From positions 682,001 to 746,000 of the forward strand of contig NZ_FOOT01000002.1 of the NCBI RefSeq assembly GCF_900113285.1: a stretch of 64,000 nt of DNA, in the 5' to 3' direction. Source of the DNA: Pontibacter chinhatensis. Its GTDB lineage: Bacteria; Bacteroidota; Bacteroidia; Cytophagales; Hymenobacteraceae. Below the pieces are notes generated by a model. It had not been told where the DNA came from. It searched no databases and worked only from the letters and a program-made list of their open reading frames with translations. The translations under genes were made by a program, and so were the position numbers. Shown one piece after another: positions 8,399 to 16,624 of the stretch (position 1 is its first letter; each line of letters starts with the position of its first letter).

Positions 8399-9094
8399 AT
8401 GAAGAAAGCCATACTTTGCCTGCTGTACTCCTTGTGTTATACTTTGGCGCCGGGGCAGTCGGCAGATGCCCTACAGAAAGGCGAGGCGGCCAGAGCCCGC
8501 ATGGTGCAGGCCTTTGGCGGGGAGCAGGCCCTTGGGCAGGCAAGGCACCTTAGCTATACGTTGGTGCGCACCACGGCAAGCGGCGACACCAGCCACACCC
8601 TTTATACTTTGGATCTGGAAAAGCGCCACATCCGCACCAGCACCCAAACCGCCTCCGGCACCGAGGTGAGAAGTATAGACGCCACCAGCAACTGGAAAAG
8701 TATAAACGGCAAACGGGAGGAGCTATCAGCGCAGGAGGCAGCGGCGCTGCAACGCACCTTCTTCTTCAACTTTATACCCATGCTGCAGAACAGGCAGCTG
8801 CAGTATACGTTCCTGCGCGCAGGCACCTACCAGGGCCGCCCGGTGGACATTGTCCGGGTGGAGGAGCGAGCCACGCAGAATCCGCTGACCTTAGACCTGT
8901 TCATCGATCAGCAAAACGGCCAGGTGCTAACCTCCAGCCGCTCCGATAGCGAAGGCCGTTACCCCTACTTTGCCGATGAGCTAGTCTACGAGCCTGTGGG
9001 GCTTGGAGTGATTTTCCCGCTGGTGTACAAGATGGTGGTAGAGGGAGAAGTAACGTCGGTGGGGGAATTTAAGGACGTCACGCTCAGCAAATAA
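8399..9094 (+). CDS. secreted LolA-like hypothetical protein
   Basis: A 231-residue protein with a signal peptide (MKKAILCLLYSLCYTLAPGQS), probably periplasmic. The opening ALQKGEAARARMVQAFGGEQALGQARHLSYTL is typical of Bacteroidota proteins with a LolA/LppX-like half-barrel that bind lipid or hydrophobic ligands (GG...L......Y pattern). The C-terminal half alternates strands and ends VGEFKDVTLSK. It lies alone on the plus strand, divergent from the DUF3857 genes and convergent with the next gene. The gene carries several TATACTT and AAGTATA copies in its sense strand, some of them read as Ser-Ile codons (AGT ATA). The function is unknown. Confidence 0.6.
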   Translation: MKKAILCLLYSLCYTLAPGQSADALQKGEAARARMVQAFGGEQALGQARHLSYTLVRTTASGDTSHTLYTLDLEKRHIRTSTQTASGTEVRSIDATSNWKSINGKREELSAQEAAALQRTFFFNFIPMLQNRQLQYTFLRAGTYQGRPVDIVRVEERATQNPLTLDLFIDQQNGQVLTSSRSDSEGRYPYFADELVYEPVGLGVIFPLVYKMVVEGEVTSVGEFKDVTLSK

Positions 9095-9095
9095 A

Positions 9096-9137
9096 AAACC
9101 TGGAGGCCGCTGTAAGTTTACAACGGCCTCCAGGTTT
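9096..9137. terminator. bidirectional terminator
   Basis: A 20-bp stem (9096-9115 with 9118-9137, one imperfect pair) lies between two convergent genes, with an A-run on the left and T-rich sequence on the right, so it can act in both directions. Confidence 0.8.
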
Positions 9138-9159
9138 ATACTTTTATACGTGCCTGTAC

Positions 9160-9528
9160 TTACAGGTATTGGTCAAAATTATCTTGCTCAGACCAGAACT
9201 CACGGCAGGCCTCGCGCTGCTGCTCTATAAAATTGGAGTCTTTCTTAAGCTCTTTCCAGTTGCCGTAGCCCAGGCGCTCGCACATCCTGAAGAAGTTATC
9301 ACCTTGGTTTTTCTGTCCTTTTACCTGCACCAGCGAGCTAAGGAGCGGTCTTCCCTCTCGATACTCTCTCTCCGAAATCTCGTTAATAACCTCCGACAAC
9401 ATGGATTTTTCGTGGGGGTTCTCCAGGTTCAGGCCTAGCTCGGCTTCATAAATAAGGTTCTGGTAGGACATGAGATGCGCTCTGCCGCGAGCTACTTGAA
9501 TGAGTTTCTTTCGTACGCGTGAATTCAT
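9160..9528 (-). CDS. conserved hypothetical protein
   Basis: A 122-residue soluble protein starting MNSRVRKKLIQVARGRAHL. The pattern LMSYQNLIYEAELGLNL, then EISEREYREGRPLLSSLV, then a GYGNWKELKK block and a closing FWSEQDNFD is one I recognise from uncharacterised proteins of many Bacteroidota, but I know of no assigned function. It looks mostly helical with no membrane segment. The start at 9528 is preferred over 9576 because the conserved part begins there and the extension reads as translated spacer. It is a single gene, convergent with 8399-9094, and about 170 bp from the DNA-repair operon on the same strand. Confidence 0.6.
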   Translation of the reverse strand: MNSRVRKKLIQVARGRAHLMSYQNLIYEAELGLNLENPHEKSMLSEVINEISEREYREGRPLLSSLVQVKGQKNQGDNFFRMCERLGYGNWKELKKDSNFIEQQREACREFWSEQDNFDQYL

Positions 9529-9695
9529 TGGAATATAAGGTAGGGATGAAGCGGGCAGCCAAGCAAAAGCAAACAATCCGGCACGCCCACTATACTTTGA
9601 AAAAACAATATATATACCTTATAACGTATTTTAGGCCATAAAGGTTGCATGGCAGGGGAGTTTTACCCGAAGGCGGCTATACTTGCCGGGAACTG

Positions 9696-10472
9696 CTACC
9701 GTAGCGCGCGGGGCTGCTTTTCAGAAAGGTACTTCCAGTAGCGTTTGGGCATGTGCCGCAAGTGCAGCTTCGGGTTTTTGCGCTCCGGTATGTTGACGCT
9801 GCTGAAGTATACTTGCCAGAGTTGTTGGTAGCTGTCTTCCTGCGCGTCCCTGGCCTCCGGCGCTAGTGGCATGCTGCGCTGGTGCGGCGGCACCTCCAGG
9901 TTCACCAGCGCCACCTGGCTTAAATCGTAGTAGGCGCCGTAGCGGCGGTTGGTGTCATATATTACCCAGCGCTGGTCGGCGTAGCGCTTCTCGAAGTGGC
10001 GCACGATAAGGGGCAGCACGTTAAAGTCTGGGGAGATGGTGGCGTAGTACAGGCCGTCTGCTGTTTTCTGAAAACGCACGAAGGCTTCCATGCGGTGCTT
10101 TTCGCGGTGTACCTGCTTGGCTGCCTGCTGCACCTGCAGCACACAGGGCGCGGTGTAATGGCCCTCTATACTTTGCGTGGAGCTAAAAACCAGCTTGATG
10201 TAATCAAATATGGTTTGCTCAAAGCCTGCCTGCTCCCACAAGTAAGTATGGTAGAGTGCCTGCTGCGCATTTATACTTAGCTTTTTCTGCAGCCCCTGCC
10301 ACACACGCCCGGCTTTTTCCTCATCGGTGACCACGGCAATGTGCTCGCCGAACATACTGGGCTGGGCCAGGTGCTCGGGCTCGATGCTGGTGGGCCAGGC
10401 TTTGCGCTCGAAGGCCTCAAACACCACCGTCAGCAGTCCTTCAAACGAGCCGTCGTAAGTATAAAAGTGCAT
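9696..10472 (-). CDS. TIGR03915-type putative DNA repair protein
   Basis: A 258-residue cytoplasmic protein. It opens with the family's HFYTYDGSFEGLLTVVFEAF and closes with a basic stretch, PKLHLRHMPKRYWKYLSEK. The family is described as a putative DNA repair or modification protein and is nearly always encoded beside a radical SAM/HhH protein, as here. In the middle, LPLIVRHFEKRYADQRWVIYDTNRRYGAYYD is another conserved block. The biochemical role is not known. The ATG at 10472 is used; an upstream TTG adds only two residues. It is the last gene of a three-gene leftward operon, 26 bp after the 68-residue protein. Confidence 0.8.
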   Translation of the reverse strand: MHFYTYDGSFEGLLTVVFEAFERKAWPTSIEPEHLAQPSMFGEHIAVVTDEEKAGRVWQGLQKKLSINAQQALYHTYLWEQAGFEQTIFDYIKLVFSSTQSIEGHYTAPCVLQVQQAAKQVHREKHRMEAFVRFQKTADGLYYATISPDFNVLPLIVRHFEKRYADQRWVIYDTNRRYGAYYDLSQVALVNLEVPPHQRSMPLAPEARDAQEDSYQQLWQVYFSSVNIPERKNPKLHLRHMPKRYWKYLSEKQPRALR

Positions 10473-10498
10473 GACCAAGTATAACCGGGCAGGCTTTG

Positions 10499-10705
10499 TT
10501 ATTTGCCGGCGTTGCGGTTCTTGTCGGCCACATCGGACTGGGCACGCGCCGAAAGGCTCTGCAGCTGCGGCACCAGCATGTTCAGTTTGCAGTACAGCGA
10601 TACACGGGCTACTTTCTGGTTCTTTCTCATGACGAATACTTTCTTAGATTGGATAGATTTGGAAGTATAACTTGGTATAGATGATTTCTTTTTTCGCGCT
10701 GTCAT
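10499..10705 (-). CDS. small basic protein within the putative DNA-repair operon
   Basis: This 68-residue protein is not one I recognise. Its ATG is preceded at good distance by a GGGGAG ribosome site, and it fills the gap between two genes of a known pair with 25-26 bp on either side, so it is probably translated. The N-terminal half is basic (MTARKKKSS, SKSIQSKKVFVMRKNQK), which would suit nucleic-acid binding. The C-terminal half (NMLVPQLQSLSARAQSD) is likely helical. It could be an accessory subunit, a small toxin-like peptide, or unrelated to the repair pair. Confidence 0.5.
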   Translation of the reverse strand: MTARKKKSSIPSYTSKSIQSKKVFVMRKNQKVARVSLYCKLNMLVPQLQSLSARAQSDVADKNRNAGK

Positions 10706-10730
10706 GTTGCTCCCCTTTCCCCTCTTATAG

Positions 10731-11996
10731 TTAACCTACCTGCTTAAACAAATCCAGCTGCTGCTTTAGCAGGGCACTTCTCACCGAGCCTTCTCCGAAC
10801 AGGATTTTCCGCCTTATCAGCTCCGACTCGAAATCCTGGCGCTGCAGGCTCTTGGTCTGGCAAGTAATAAAGTACTTGGCCCGCTTCAGCACCACGCCCA
10901 TCTGCCGCAGGTGCTCAAAGTTGAGCTGGGCAAACCTTCTGGCCGACACAATCTTCTGCGCACTTTTGATACCAATGCCCGGCACCCGCAGAATCAGCTC
11001 GTAGTCGGCTGTGTTCACCTCCACCGGAAACACGTGCCGGTGGCGCAGAGCCCAACCCAGTTTCGGGTCAATGTCCAGGTCCAGGTTTGGATGCTGCTCA
11101 TCCACAATCTCCTTCGCCTCGAACCCGTAGAAGCGCATGAGCCAATCGGCCTGGTAAATGCGGTTCTCGCGGATAATGGGCGGCTCGGCCATTATCGGCA
11201 TGCGGCTGTCGCTGCTGATGGGCACGTAGCCGGAGTAGTACACGCGCTTCAGGCTATAGTCTTTGTAGAGCTGGCTCGAGAGCTGCAGGATCTGGTGGTC
11301 GTTCTCTGCCGAGGCCCCCACAATCAGCTGCGTGCTCTGCCCGGCCGGCGCAAAGCTTGGCGCCGATTTAAACAGTTTCTTCTCCTCACTGGCCTGCGCC
11401 AGTTGCTGCCTGATGCTGCCCATTGGCTCCAGCACCTCTTTATAGCTTTTCTCCGGCGCCAGTTGCTGCAGGCTCATTTCCGAAGGCAGCTCTATGTTCA
11501 CGCTCAGCCTATCGGCATACAGCCCCGCTTCCTTTATCAGCTCCTCGCTGGCACCTGGTATCGTTTTCAGGTGAATGTAGCCGTTGAACTTGTGCTCCTG
11601 CCGCAGCTTTTTGGCCACCCGCACCAGCCGCTCCATCGTATAATCCACATTCTTAAAAATGCCCGAGCTCAGAAACAAGCCCTCGATGTAGTTGCGGCGG
11701 TAGAAGTTGATGGTCAGGTCCACCACCTCCTGCACCGTAAAAGCGGCGCGCTTCACATCGTTGCTCTTGCGGGTCACGCAGTAGGCGCAGTCGTAGATGC
11801 AATGGTTGGTGAGCAGTATCTTCAGCAGCGACACACAACGGCCGTCTTCGGTATAGCTGTGGCAAATGCCCATGCCCTCGGCGTTGCCCAGGCCCTTGTT
11901 CTCGTTCTTCCGCTTCCCGCCGCTCGAGGAGCAGGAAACATCATACTTGGCAGCATCTGCTAAAATACTTAGCTTTTCAATCAATCTGCTTTCCAT
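10731..11996 (-). CDS. putative DNA modification/repair protein, radical SAM with helix-hairpin-helix
   Basis: A 421-residue radical SAM enzyme (TIGR03916 type). The 4Fe-4S motif is Cys66, Cys70 and Cys73 in NHCIYDCAYC. Extra conserved cysteines precede it (DVSCSSSGG, GICHSY, GRCVSLLK), which suggests a second metal site. Near the C-terminus a helix-hairpin-helix, LRVPGIGIKSAQKIVSARR, supplies sequence-independent DNA binding. With its TIGR03915 partner it is thought to act on DNA, but the reaction is not established. It heads the operon and is transcribed away from an Omp85-like gene across an AT-rich gap containing DnaA-box-like sequences. Confidence 0.85.
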   Translation of the reverse strand: MESRLIEKLSILADAAKYDVSCSSSGGKRKNENKGLGNAEGMGICHSYTEDGRCVSLLKILLTNHCIYDCAYCVTRKSNDVKRAAFTVQEVVDLTINFYRRNYIEGLFLSSGIFKNVDYTMERLVRVAKKLRQEHKFNGYIHLKTIPGASEELIKEAGLYADRLSVNIELPSEMSLQQLAPEKSYKEVLEPMGSIRQQLAQASEEKKLFKSAPSFAPAGQSTQLIVGASAENDHQILQLSSQLYKDYSLKRVYYSGYVPISSDSRMPIMAEPPIIRENRIYQADWLMRFYGFEAKEIVDEQHPNLDLDIDPKLGWALRHRHVFPVEVNTADYELILRVPGIGIKSAQKIVSARRFAQLNFEHLRQMGVVLKRAKYFITCQTKSLQRQDFESELIRRKILFGEGSVRSALLKQQLDLFKQVG

Positions 11997-12073
11997 CCGG
12001 CTCTGCTTCTGTACTTTCTACGGGTTAAAGATAGCCCCGATGAGACTACAAAACCAAAATAATTAGCAAATAC

Positions 12074-12105
12074 TTATCCACAAGCTTATCGACATCTGTT
12101 GATAA
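12074..12105. other. cluster of three DnaA-box-like 9-mers
   Basis: TTATCCACA at 12074-12082 is a perfect consensus box. TTATCGACA (12086-12094) and the inverted TTATCAACA (12097-12105) each differ by one base. The flanks are AT-rich and carry a direct repeat (ttagcaaata at about 12063 and 12116). The site lies between divergent genes. It may be a DnaA-regulated promoter or part of a replication origin. Confidence 0.5.
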
Positions 12106-12249
12106 ACTAAATTTATTAGCAAATATATAGTTAGAAAAGAGCTCCTGCACCCGCTAATAGCTATTTTATACTTTCGGCAACTACTAATACCCATATAAAC
12201 CGTTATATTAGAAGGTTAATGTTCCTTGCCCCTTCGCACAAACCGTTTT

Positions 12250-14145
12250 ATGCCTTACCTGCACCCTATATGTAAACCGCTGCCGCTGGTGTGCCTGCTG
12301 TGCATGCTGTTGCTGTGTGTGGGGGTATGCCAGGCACAGGTGCAGCCGCAGGATACTACCCGGCAAGACAGCCTCCCGCAGGACACCATCCGCCAGACCT
12401 TTAACGAGCGCATGATTCAGAACCTGAAGCAGATGTCGGAGCGGAAAACGATTATGGGCAAGCTGCTGAAGGCGCTGCTGGACTTCGAGCGCGACGAGGA
12501 GGAAGTATATGGCCTGGATGCCGAGCTGATACAGAAGGAGTATGAGCTGCATAACTATAAAATCGTGCGCCATATCGACATCCTGTCCCTGGATCCGTTC
12601 GGCTACTCCATTAGCGACACCTCGCGGGCGCCGCGCAACTTCTTTGAGAAGGCCGGAAACTCGCTCCACGTAAAGACCGGCCGCGGCGAGGTGCGCAACA
12701 AACTACTTTTCCGGAAGATGGAGCCCCTGGAGCCACTGGCGCTGGTGGAGTCGGAGCGTTTGTTGCGCCAGACGCGCCACATCCTCGACGCCCGCATCAT
12801 TGTGAACGAGGAGACCACCACCAACGACAGCGTGGATGTGTTTGTCATCACCCGGGACGTTTTCAGTTTGGGTGGTTCCGGCTCCTACTCCCCTTCCTCG
12901 GGCAGGGGGCGCATCACGCTGCGCGAGCTTAACTTTCTGGGCCAGGGCCACCAGATTGAGGGCACCTACAAGTTCAACCTCAACCGCCCCCGCCCCTGGG
13001 AGGCCGCCGCCTTCTACTCCATCGAAAACATTGGCAGAACCTATATCTCCGCGGACCTGGCCTATGTGGACGAGAACTACTACAAAGAGAAAAGCTTTTA
13101 CCTGTACCGCGACTTTTATACTTTAAATACCAAGTATGCGGGTGCTGTAGGCATCAGTCGGATAGATCAGCGCATTATACTTCCTACTGCCCCCGAGGAC
13201 ACGGCCGCCCGTTTCGGGAATGTGGGCTACGCGCAGCAGGACGTGTGGTTGGGCCGGACGCTGAAACCCAAGACCTACATCCTGGGGTATGAGCCGCGCG
13301 GCAGGTTCATTCTTGGCGCCCGCGTCATCAACACCAAGTATAATACCGTCCCCACCGAAAATTTTCAGGATAACGTGCTGATGCTGGGCAGCGTGGGCTA
13401 CAGCATCCGGAAGTATTACAAGGACCGCTTCATCTTCGGTTTTGGTAGGACAGAGGACGTGCCCGTAGGCACCCTGTTCTCGGTGACGGGCGGCTACCAG
13501 GACGGTGCCATCTGGGACAGGCATTACCTGGGTTCTTCCCTCTCCTTTGCCAGGTACGGCCCCAGCTTTGGCTACCTCTACAGCCGTGTGGGTTACGGCT
13601 CTTTCCTGCGCGACGACCGATGGGAGCAGGGGGTACTGGACGTAGAAGCAATGTACATTACGCGGCTGGCCGAGTGGGGCAACTGGAAACTGCGCCACTA
13701 CCTGCTTGGCCGGGGCACCTTCGGCATCAACCGGTACCCGGAGGAGCTGCTCTCCATCAACAACGAGAGTGGCGTGCGCGGCTTCCGATCCGATATGGTG
13801 CGGGGCACACGGCGGGCATCCTTCAACTACGAGGCTAACCTGTACACCCCGCTTTCCCTGATTGGCTTCCGCCTGGCCACTTTTGTTTATGCCGACCTGG
13901 CCTGGCTTTCGTTTGGCAACCAAAGCTCTCCTTTTAAAGAGAAACCTTACAGCAGTTTCGGGCTGGGCTTCAGGCTCCGCAACGAGTTTATGTCGTTCAG
14001 CACCATACAGGTTACGCTGAGTTATTACCCGCAACTGCCCCCCAACACCAGCATGCGCGGGGTAAGGCTTTACGAGTCCTCGGCACCCTTCTACGACTTC
14101 CGCAACTTCCAGTTCGATCGCCCCGGCGTGGCTGATTTCCATTAA
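12250..14145 (+). CDS. Omp85/BamA-superfamily outer-membrane protein
   Basis: This 631-residue protein has a signal peptide (hydrophobic core CLLCMLLLCVGVCQAQ). One POTRA-like segment (about 165-200, LVESERLLRQTRHILDARIIV, then SVDVFVITRD) precedes a 16-strand-type barrel containing ESGVRGFRSD, the VRGF lid motif of the Omp85 family. Relatives insert or move proteins or lipids across the outer membrane. Having few POTRA domains, it is closer to the patatin- or TamA-like branches than to BamA itself. The start is the ATG at 12250; a TTG at 12226 would add eight residues. It is monocistronic or leads to the Dps gene 74 bp downstream. Four AAGTATA/TATACTT copies lie inside the gene. Confidence 0.8.
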   Translation: MPYLHPICKPLPLVCLLCMLLLCVGVCQAQVQPQDTTRQDSLPQDTIRQTFNERMIQNLKQMSERKTIMGKLLKALLDFERDEEEVYGLDAELIQKEYELHNYKIVRHIDILSLDPFGYSISDTSRAPRNFFEKAGNSLHVKTGRGEVRNKLLFRKMEPLEPLALVESERLLRQTRHILDARIIVNEETTTNDSVDVFVITRDVFSLGGSGSYSPSSGRGRITLRELNFLGQGHQIEGTYKFNLNRPRPWEAAAFYSIENIGRTYISADLAYVDENYYKEKSFYLYRDFYTLNTKYAGAVGISRIDQRIILPTAPEDTAARFGNVGYAQQDVWLGRTLKPKTYILGYEPRGRFILGARVINTKYNTVPTENFQDNVLMLGSVGYSIRKYYKDRFIFGFGRTEDVPVGTLFSVTGGYQDGAIWDRHYLGSSLSFARYGPSFGYLYSRVGYGSFLRDDRWEQGVLDVEAMYITRLAEWGNWKLRHYLLGRGTFGINRYPEELLSINNESGVRGFRSDMVRGTRRASFNYEANLYTPLSLIGFRLATFVYADLAWLSFGNQSSPFKEKPYSSFGLGFRLRNEFMSFSTIQVTLSYYPQLPPNTSMRGVRLYESSAPFYDFRNFQFDRPGVADFH

Positions 14146-14219
14146 TCTGACTGTATCCTTTTCTCGCTTTTACCTGTTTATAGGCAGGTACCCTTAAATT
14201 GAAATACACATAACATACT

Positions 14220-14819
14220 ATGAAAAAGGTAAGAGAGAAGAATGAATATGAAGGAAATCCGGTAGGACTGTCGAAGGAAACGGCTACGGCCATGGCCAAA
14301 GAGTTGGACCGCCACCTGGCTTCCTTTATCGTGCTATACCACCAATACCACAAGCACCACTGGCTGGTAGAAGGTCCGCAGTTCCGCGACCTGCACCTGT
14401 TTTTTGAGGAGCACTACAACGAGATACACGAGCAGTACGACGCCATTGCCGAACGCCTGACCGTGATGGGCTACTGCCCTACCTGTCACCCGGCCAACCA
14501 GCTGAAGATTGCCTACCTGGAGCACGAGGAGGAAGGTGAGTTCCGTATCCGTGAGATGCTCAATAAGGACATGGACGACGAGAAGACGATAGCCATAGAA
14601 CTGCGCAAGTCGATTAAAAAGGCGTTTGAGATGGAGGACTTTGCTACCAAATCCCTGCTAGAAGGTATTCTGCTGAAAACCGAAGACCGCTGCCACCACA
14701 TCGAGCACTTTCTGGGCGAAGACGGCCTATCCATCGGCCTGATTGCCAGGCCAGAGGATATTATGGAGGACGGCGAGGCGGAATCGAGATCAAAAGCCAA
14801 GAAAAAAGCGAAGGCATAA
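14220..14819 (+). CDS. dps: Dps-family DNA-protecting ferritin-like protein
   Basis: This 199-residue member of the Dps/ferritin-like family oxidises and stores iron and shields DNA. The ferroxidase residues appear in HKHHWLVEGPQFRDLHLFFEE (His, Asp, Glu) at the subunit interface. Two features differ from ordinary Dps proteins of about 160 residues. One is a YCPTCHPAN insertion with a CxxC, and the other is a Lys/Ala tail (SRSKAKKKAKA) resembling the basic tails that bind DNA. A second, shorter Dps at 42153 lies in the OxyR cluster, so this copy probably has a different trigger. A stem-loop terminator follows directly. Confidence 0.85.
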   Translation: MKKVREKNEYEGNPVGLSKETATAMAKELDRHLASFIVLYHQYHKHHWLVEGPQFRDLHLFFEEHYNEIHEQYDAIAERLTVMGYCPTCHPANQLKIAYLEHEEEGEFRIREMLNKDMDDEKTIAIELRKSIKKAFEMEDFATKSLLEGILLKTEDRCHHIEHFLGEDGLSIGLIARPEDIMEDGEAESRSKAKKKAKA

Positions 14820-14838
14820 CGCAGCCCGAGCAAGTATA

Positions 14839-14880
14839 AAGTATAAACCCCGGTGGCGAGAGTTACCGGGGGTTATACTT
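14839..14880 (+). terminator. terminator after dps with AAGTATA/TATACTT at the stem base
   Basis: A 16-bp stem (14839-14854 with 14865-14880, one mismatch) is closed at its base by AAGTATA pairing with TATACTT and followed by T-rich sequence. Confidence 0.7.
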
Positions 14881-14956
14881 TATTACAGTTCATGTATTTC
14901 ATTCATCCCTCCTCAGCCCTTTCCTAAAATCACGCGGAGCAACTTTTACAGTACCG

Positions 14957-15430
14957 GGTCCAACCACCCCTGCCCCTCAGAGCTACGCTCGCTACCTTCG
15001 AACTCCCGTTCTCGGTAGTCTAAGGAGGGGAATCTGTTTTTACTTTGGCTGGGGTATAAGTTTTATAGTTGCTGTTCTCGCGTGGACAGGTCGCGACCTG
15101 TCCCTACATCTGTAAACCCACCCCAACCCTTCCCAGGAGGAGAATTACAACTGCTAACGATTAACATCCCCCTGCCCTCTTCAAAGGGGGACTTTGGCCG
15201 AAGCTCCGTCAGCCGTGGCTATCAAATTGATTCCCAGCCTTTGGGTTGAGCGCCTTCTAGATTTCCGGTGCCGCAGGCAGCCCGAGGTACGAGGGCAGGA
15301 AATGTGGACAGCGCGATGCCCGAAGGCGAGGCCTCCCGGCCTAGGAGGGCAGAAAGTCAGCTATGGAAAGATAGGTTTGTGGGAACTAGAGGAACAGCGG
15401 TGGTTTGAAAGAATAGCTTGGTTCCAGTGG
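14957..15430 (-). repeat. composite intergenic repeat, copy B (inverted relative to A)
   Basis: The 860-bp gap after dps has no credible gene. It carries the same modules as copy A in reverse order: gggtccaaccaccc, the perfect palindrome ggacaggtcgcgacctgtcc (15084-15103), a ccaccccaaccc block, ggctatcaaattgattccc, and a caggcagcccgaggtacgag / gcgatgcccgaaggcgaggc block. The stretch 15210-15355 is nearly identical to the complement of about 508-650. Confidence 0.75.
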
Positions 15431-15603
15431 AAGTAAGCGGTGGTTATAGGAAGTATAAACAGGTAAGTATAAAAGGGTACAAGCGGACGAGCGCGCCAGA
15501 GGAGAGAATTACTACCCTTCTTACATTATGCAGGCATCATCTTATACTTTCACAAAGCAGAAACATACTTTATACTAAATACCTAATTATCTCCTGTTAC
15601 AAC

Positions 15604-15634
15604 TTTCAGCCGCGCCTGCTTTTTAGTAGATTTG
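15604..15634 (+). promoter_or_regulatory. probable Bacteroidota sigma-A promoter of the CvfB-like gene
   Basis: TTTC (15604-15607), 19 bp, then TAGATTTG (15627-15634) fits the TTTG-N19-TAnnTTTG consensus with one mismatch and lies 46 bp before the ATG. Confidence 0.55.
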
Positions 15635-15680
15635 TGAGGAGAGTGCAGCCCCTGCACCACAAACCCCGTAATCAGAAAAC

Positions 15681-16523
15681 ATGGTAGACCTTGGTAATTA
15701 TAATGAGCTCGTAATAGCGCGTGAAGTAGATTTTGGCGTGTACCTTACCTCGGAGGATGGCGACATTCTGCTGCCGGGCAAGTATGTGCCGGAAGGCGCG
15801 AAGGTAGGCGACAAACTGCGCGTGTTTGTGTACCGCGACTCCGAGGACCGCATGATTGCCACTACCCTGGAGCCCTACGCTACCATAAACGAATTCGCCT
15901 GCCTCACCTGCACCGATGTTACCCCTTTCGGCGCGTTCCTGGATTGGGGCCTGGAGAAGGACCTGCTCGTGCCGCTGAACAACCAGAAAAACAAGATGCA
16001 GGTGGGCCGCAAGTACTGCGTTTACATTTACCTGGATGAAACCTCCGACCGGGTAGTGGCCACCTCCAAACTTGGCAAGTTCCTGCACAACGAGGACATC
16101 AGGTTAAGCGAAGGCGACGAGGTGCAACTGCTGGTGGCCGGCCTCACCGACATCGGCCTCAAGGTCCTCATCAACGGCGAGTACATGGGCATCCTCTACA
16201 AAAATGAGGTGTTCCAGGACCTGCGCATTGGCGATAAAGCTACTGGTTACATTAAGCTCATCCGCCCCGACAACAAGATAGACGTGACGCTGCGCAAGCC
16301 GGGCGTGAACCAGAAGGAGGAAAAAGACGAGGCCGCTGACAAGATTCTGCGCCTTCTGAAGCAAGGCAGCGGCTGGTTGCCCATCTCAGACAACAGCTCG
16401 CCGGAAGACATTTACCAGACGCTGGGCATGAGCAAGAAAACCTTTAAGCGCGCCATCGGCGGCCTCTACAAAGCCGGCCAGATTACCATAGAACCAGACA
16501 GTATACGGCTGCGAAAGGGCTAA
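15681..16523 (+). CDS. CvfB/YitL-like S1 RNA-binding protein
   Basis: A 280-residue protein with three consecutive S1-type OB folds (about 1-65, 70-135 and 145-210) and a C-terminal winged helix (about 225-280, PEDIYQTLGMSKKTFKRAIGGLYKAG). This is the architecture of CvfB, an RNA-binding regulator of virulence and stress genes in Gram-positives. The second OB fold has the S1 signature CTDVTPFGAFLDWGLEKDLLVPL. In Bacteroidota the role is not known, but effects on RNA stability or translation are likely. The length fits the family. It stands alone with its own promoter. Confidence 0.85.
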   Translation: MVDLGNYNELVIAREVDFGVYLTSEDGDILLPGKYVPEGAKVGDKLRVFVYRDSEDRMIATTLEPYATINEFACLTCTDVTPFGAFLDWGLEKDLLVPLNNQKNKMQVGRKYCVYIYLDETSDRVVATSKLGKFLHNEDIRLSEGDEVQLLVAGLTDIGLKVLINGEYMGILYKNEVFQDLRIGDKATGYIKLIRPDNKIDVTLRKPGVNQKEEKDEAADKILRLLKQGSGWLPISDNSSPEDIYQTLGMSKKTFKRAIGGLYKAGQITIEPDSIRLRKG

Positions 16524-16624
16524 TTCCCGTCTCCGCTACCCGCATACGTTTACGATACGACTTACTATACCTGACGATCTCACTTTAAAACCTACCGCAC
16601 CCTGACGGGGCGCGGCCATGACGT

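Noticed and set aside
10911..11963. 350-codon open frame on the plus strand across the radical SAM gene
   Set aside because: The minus-strand protein has the CxxxCxxC cluster and HhH; the opposite frame is low-complexity His/Leu/Gln sequence.
13123..14142. 339-codon open frame antisense to the Omp85-like gene
   Set aside because: The plus-strand barrel has the VRGF motif and signal peptide; the antisense frame has no motif or ribosome site.
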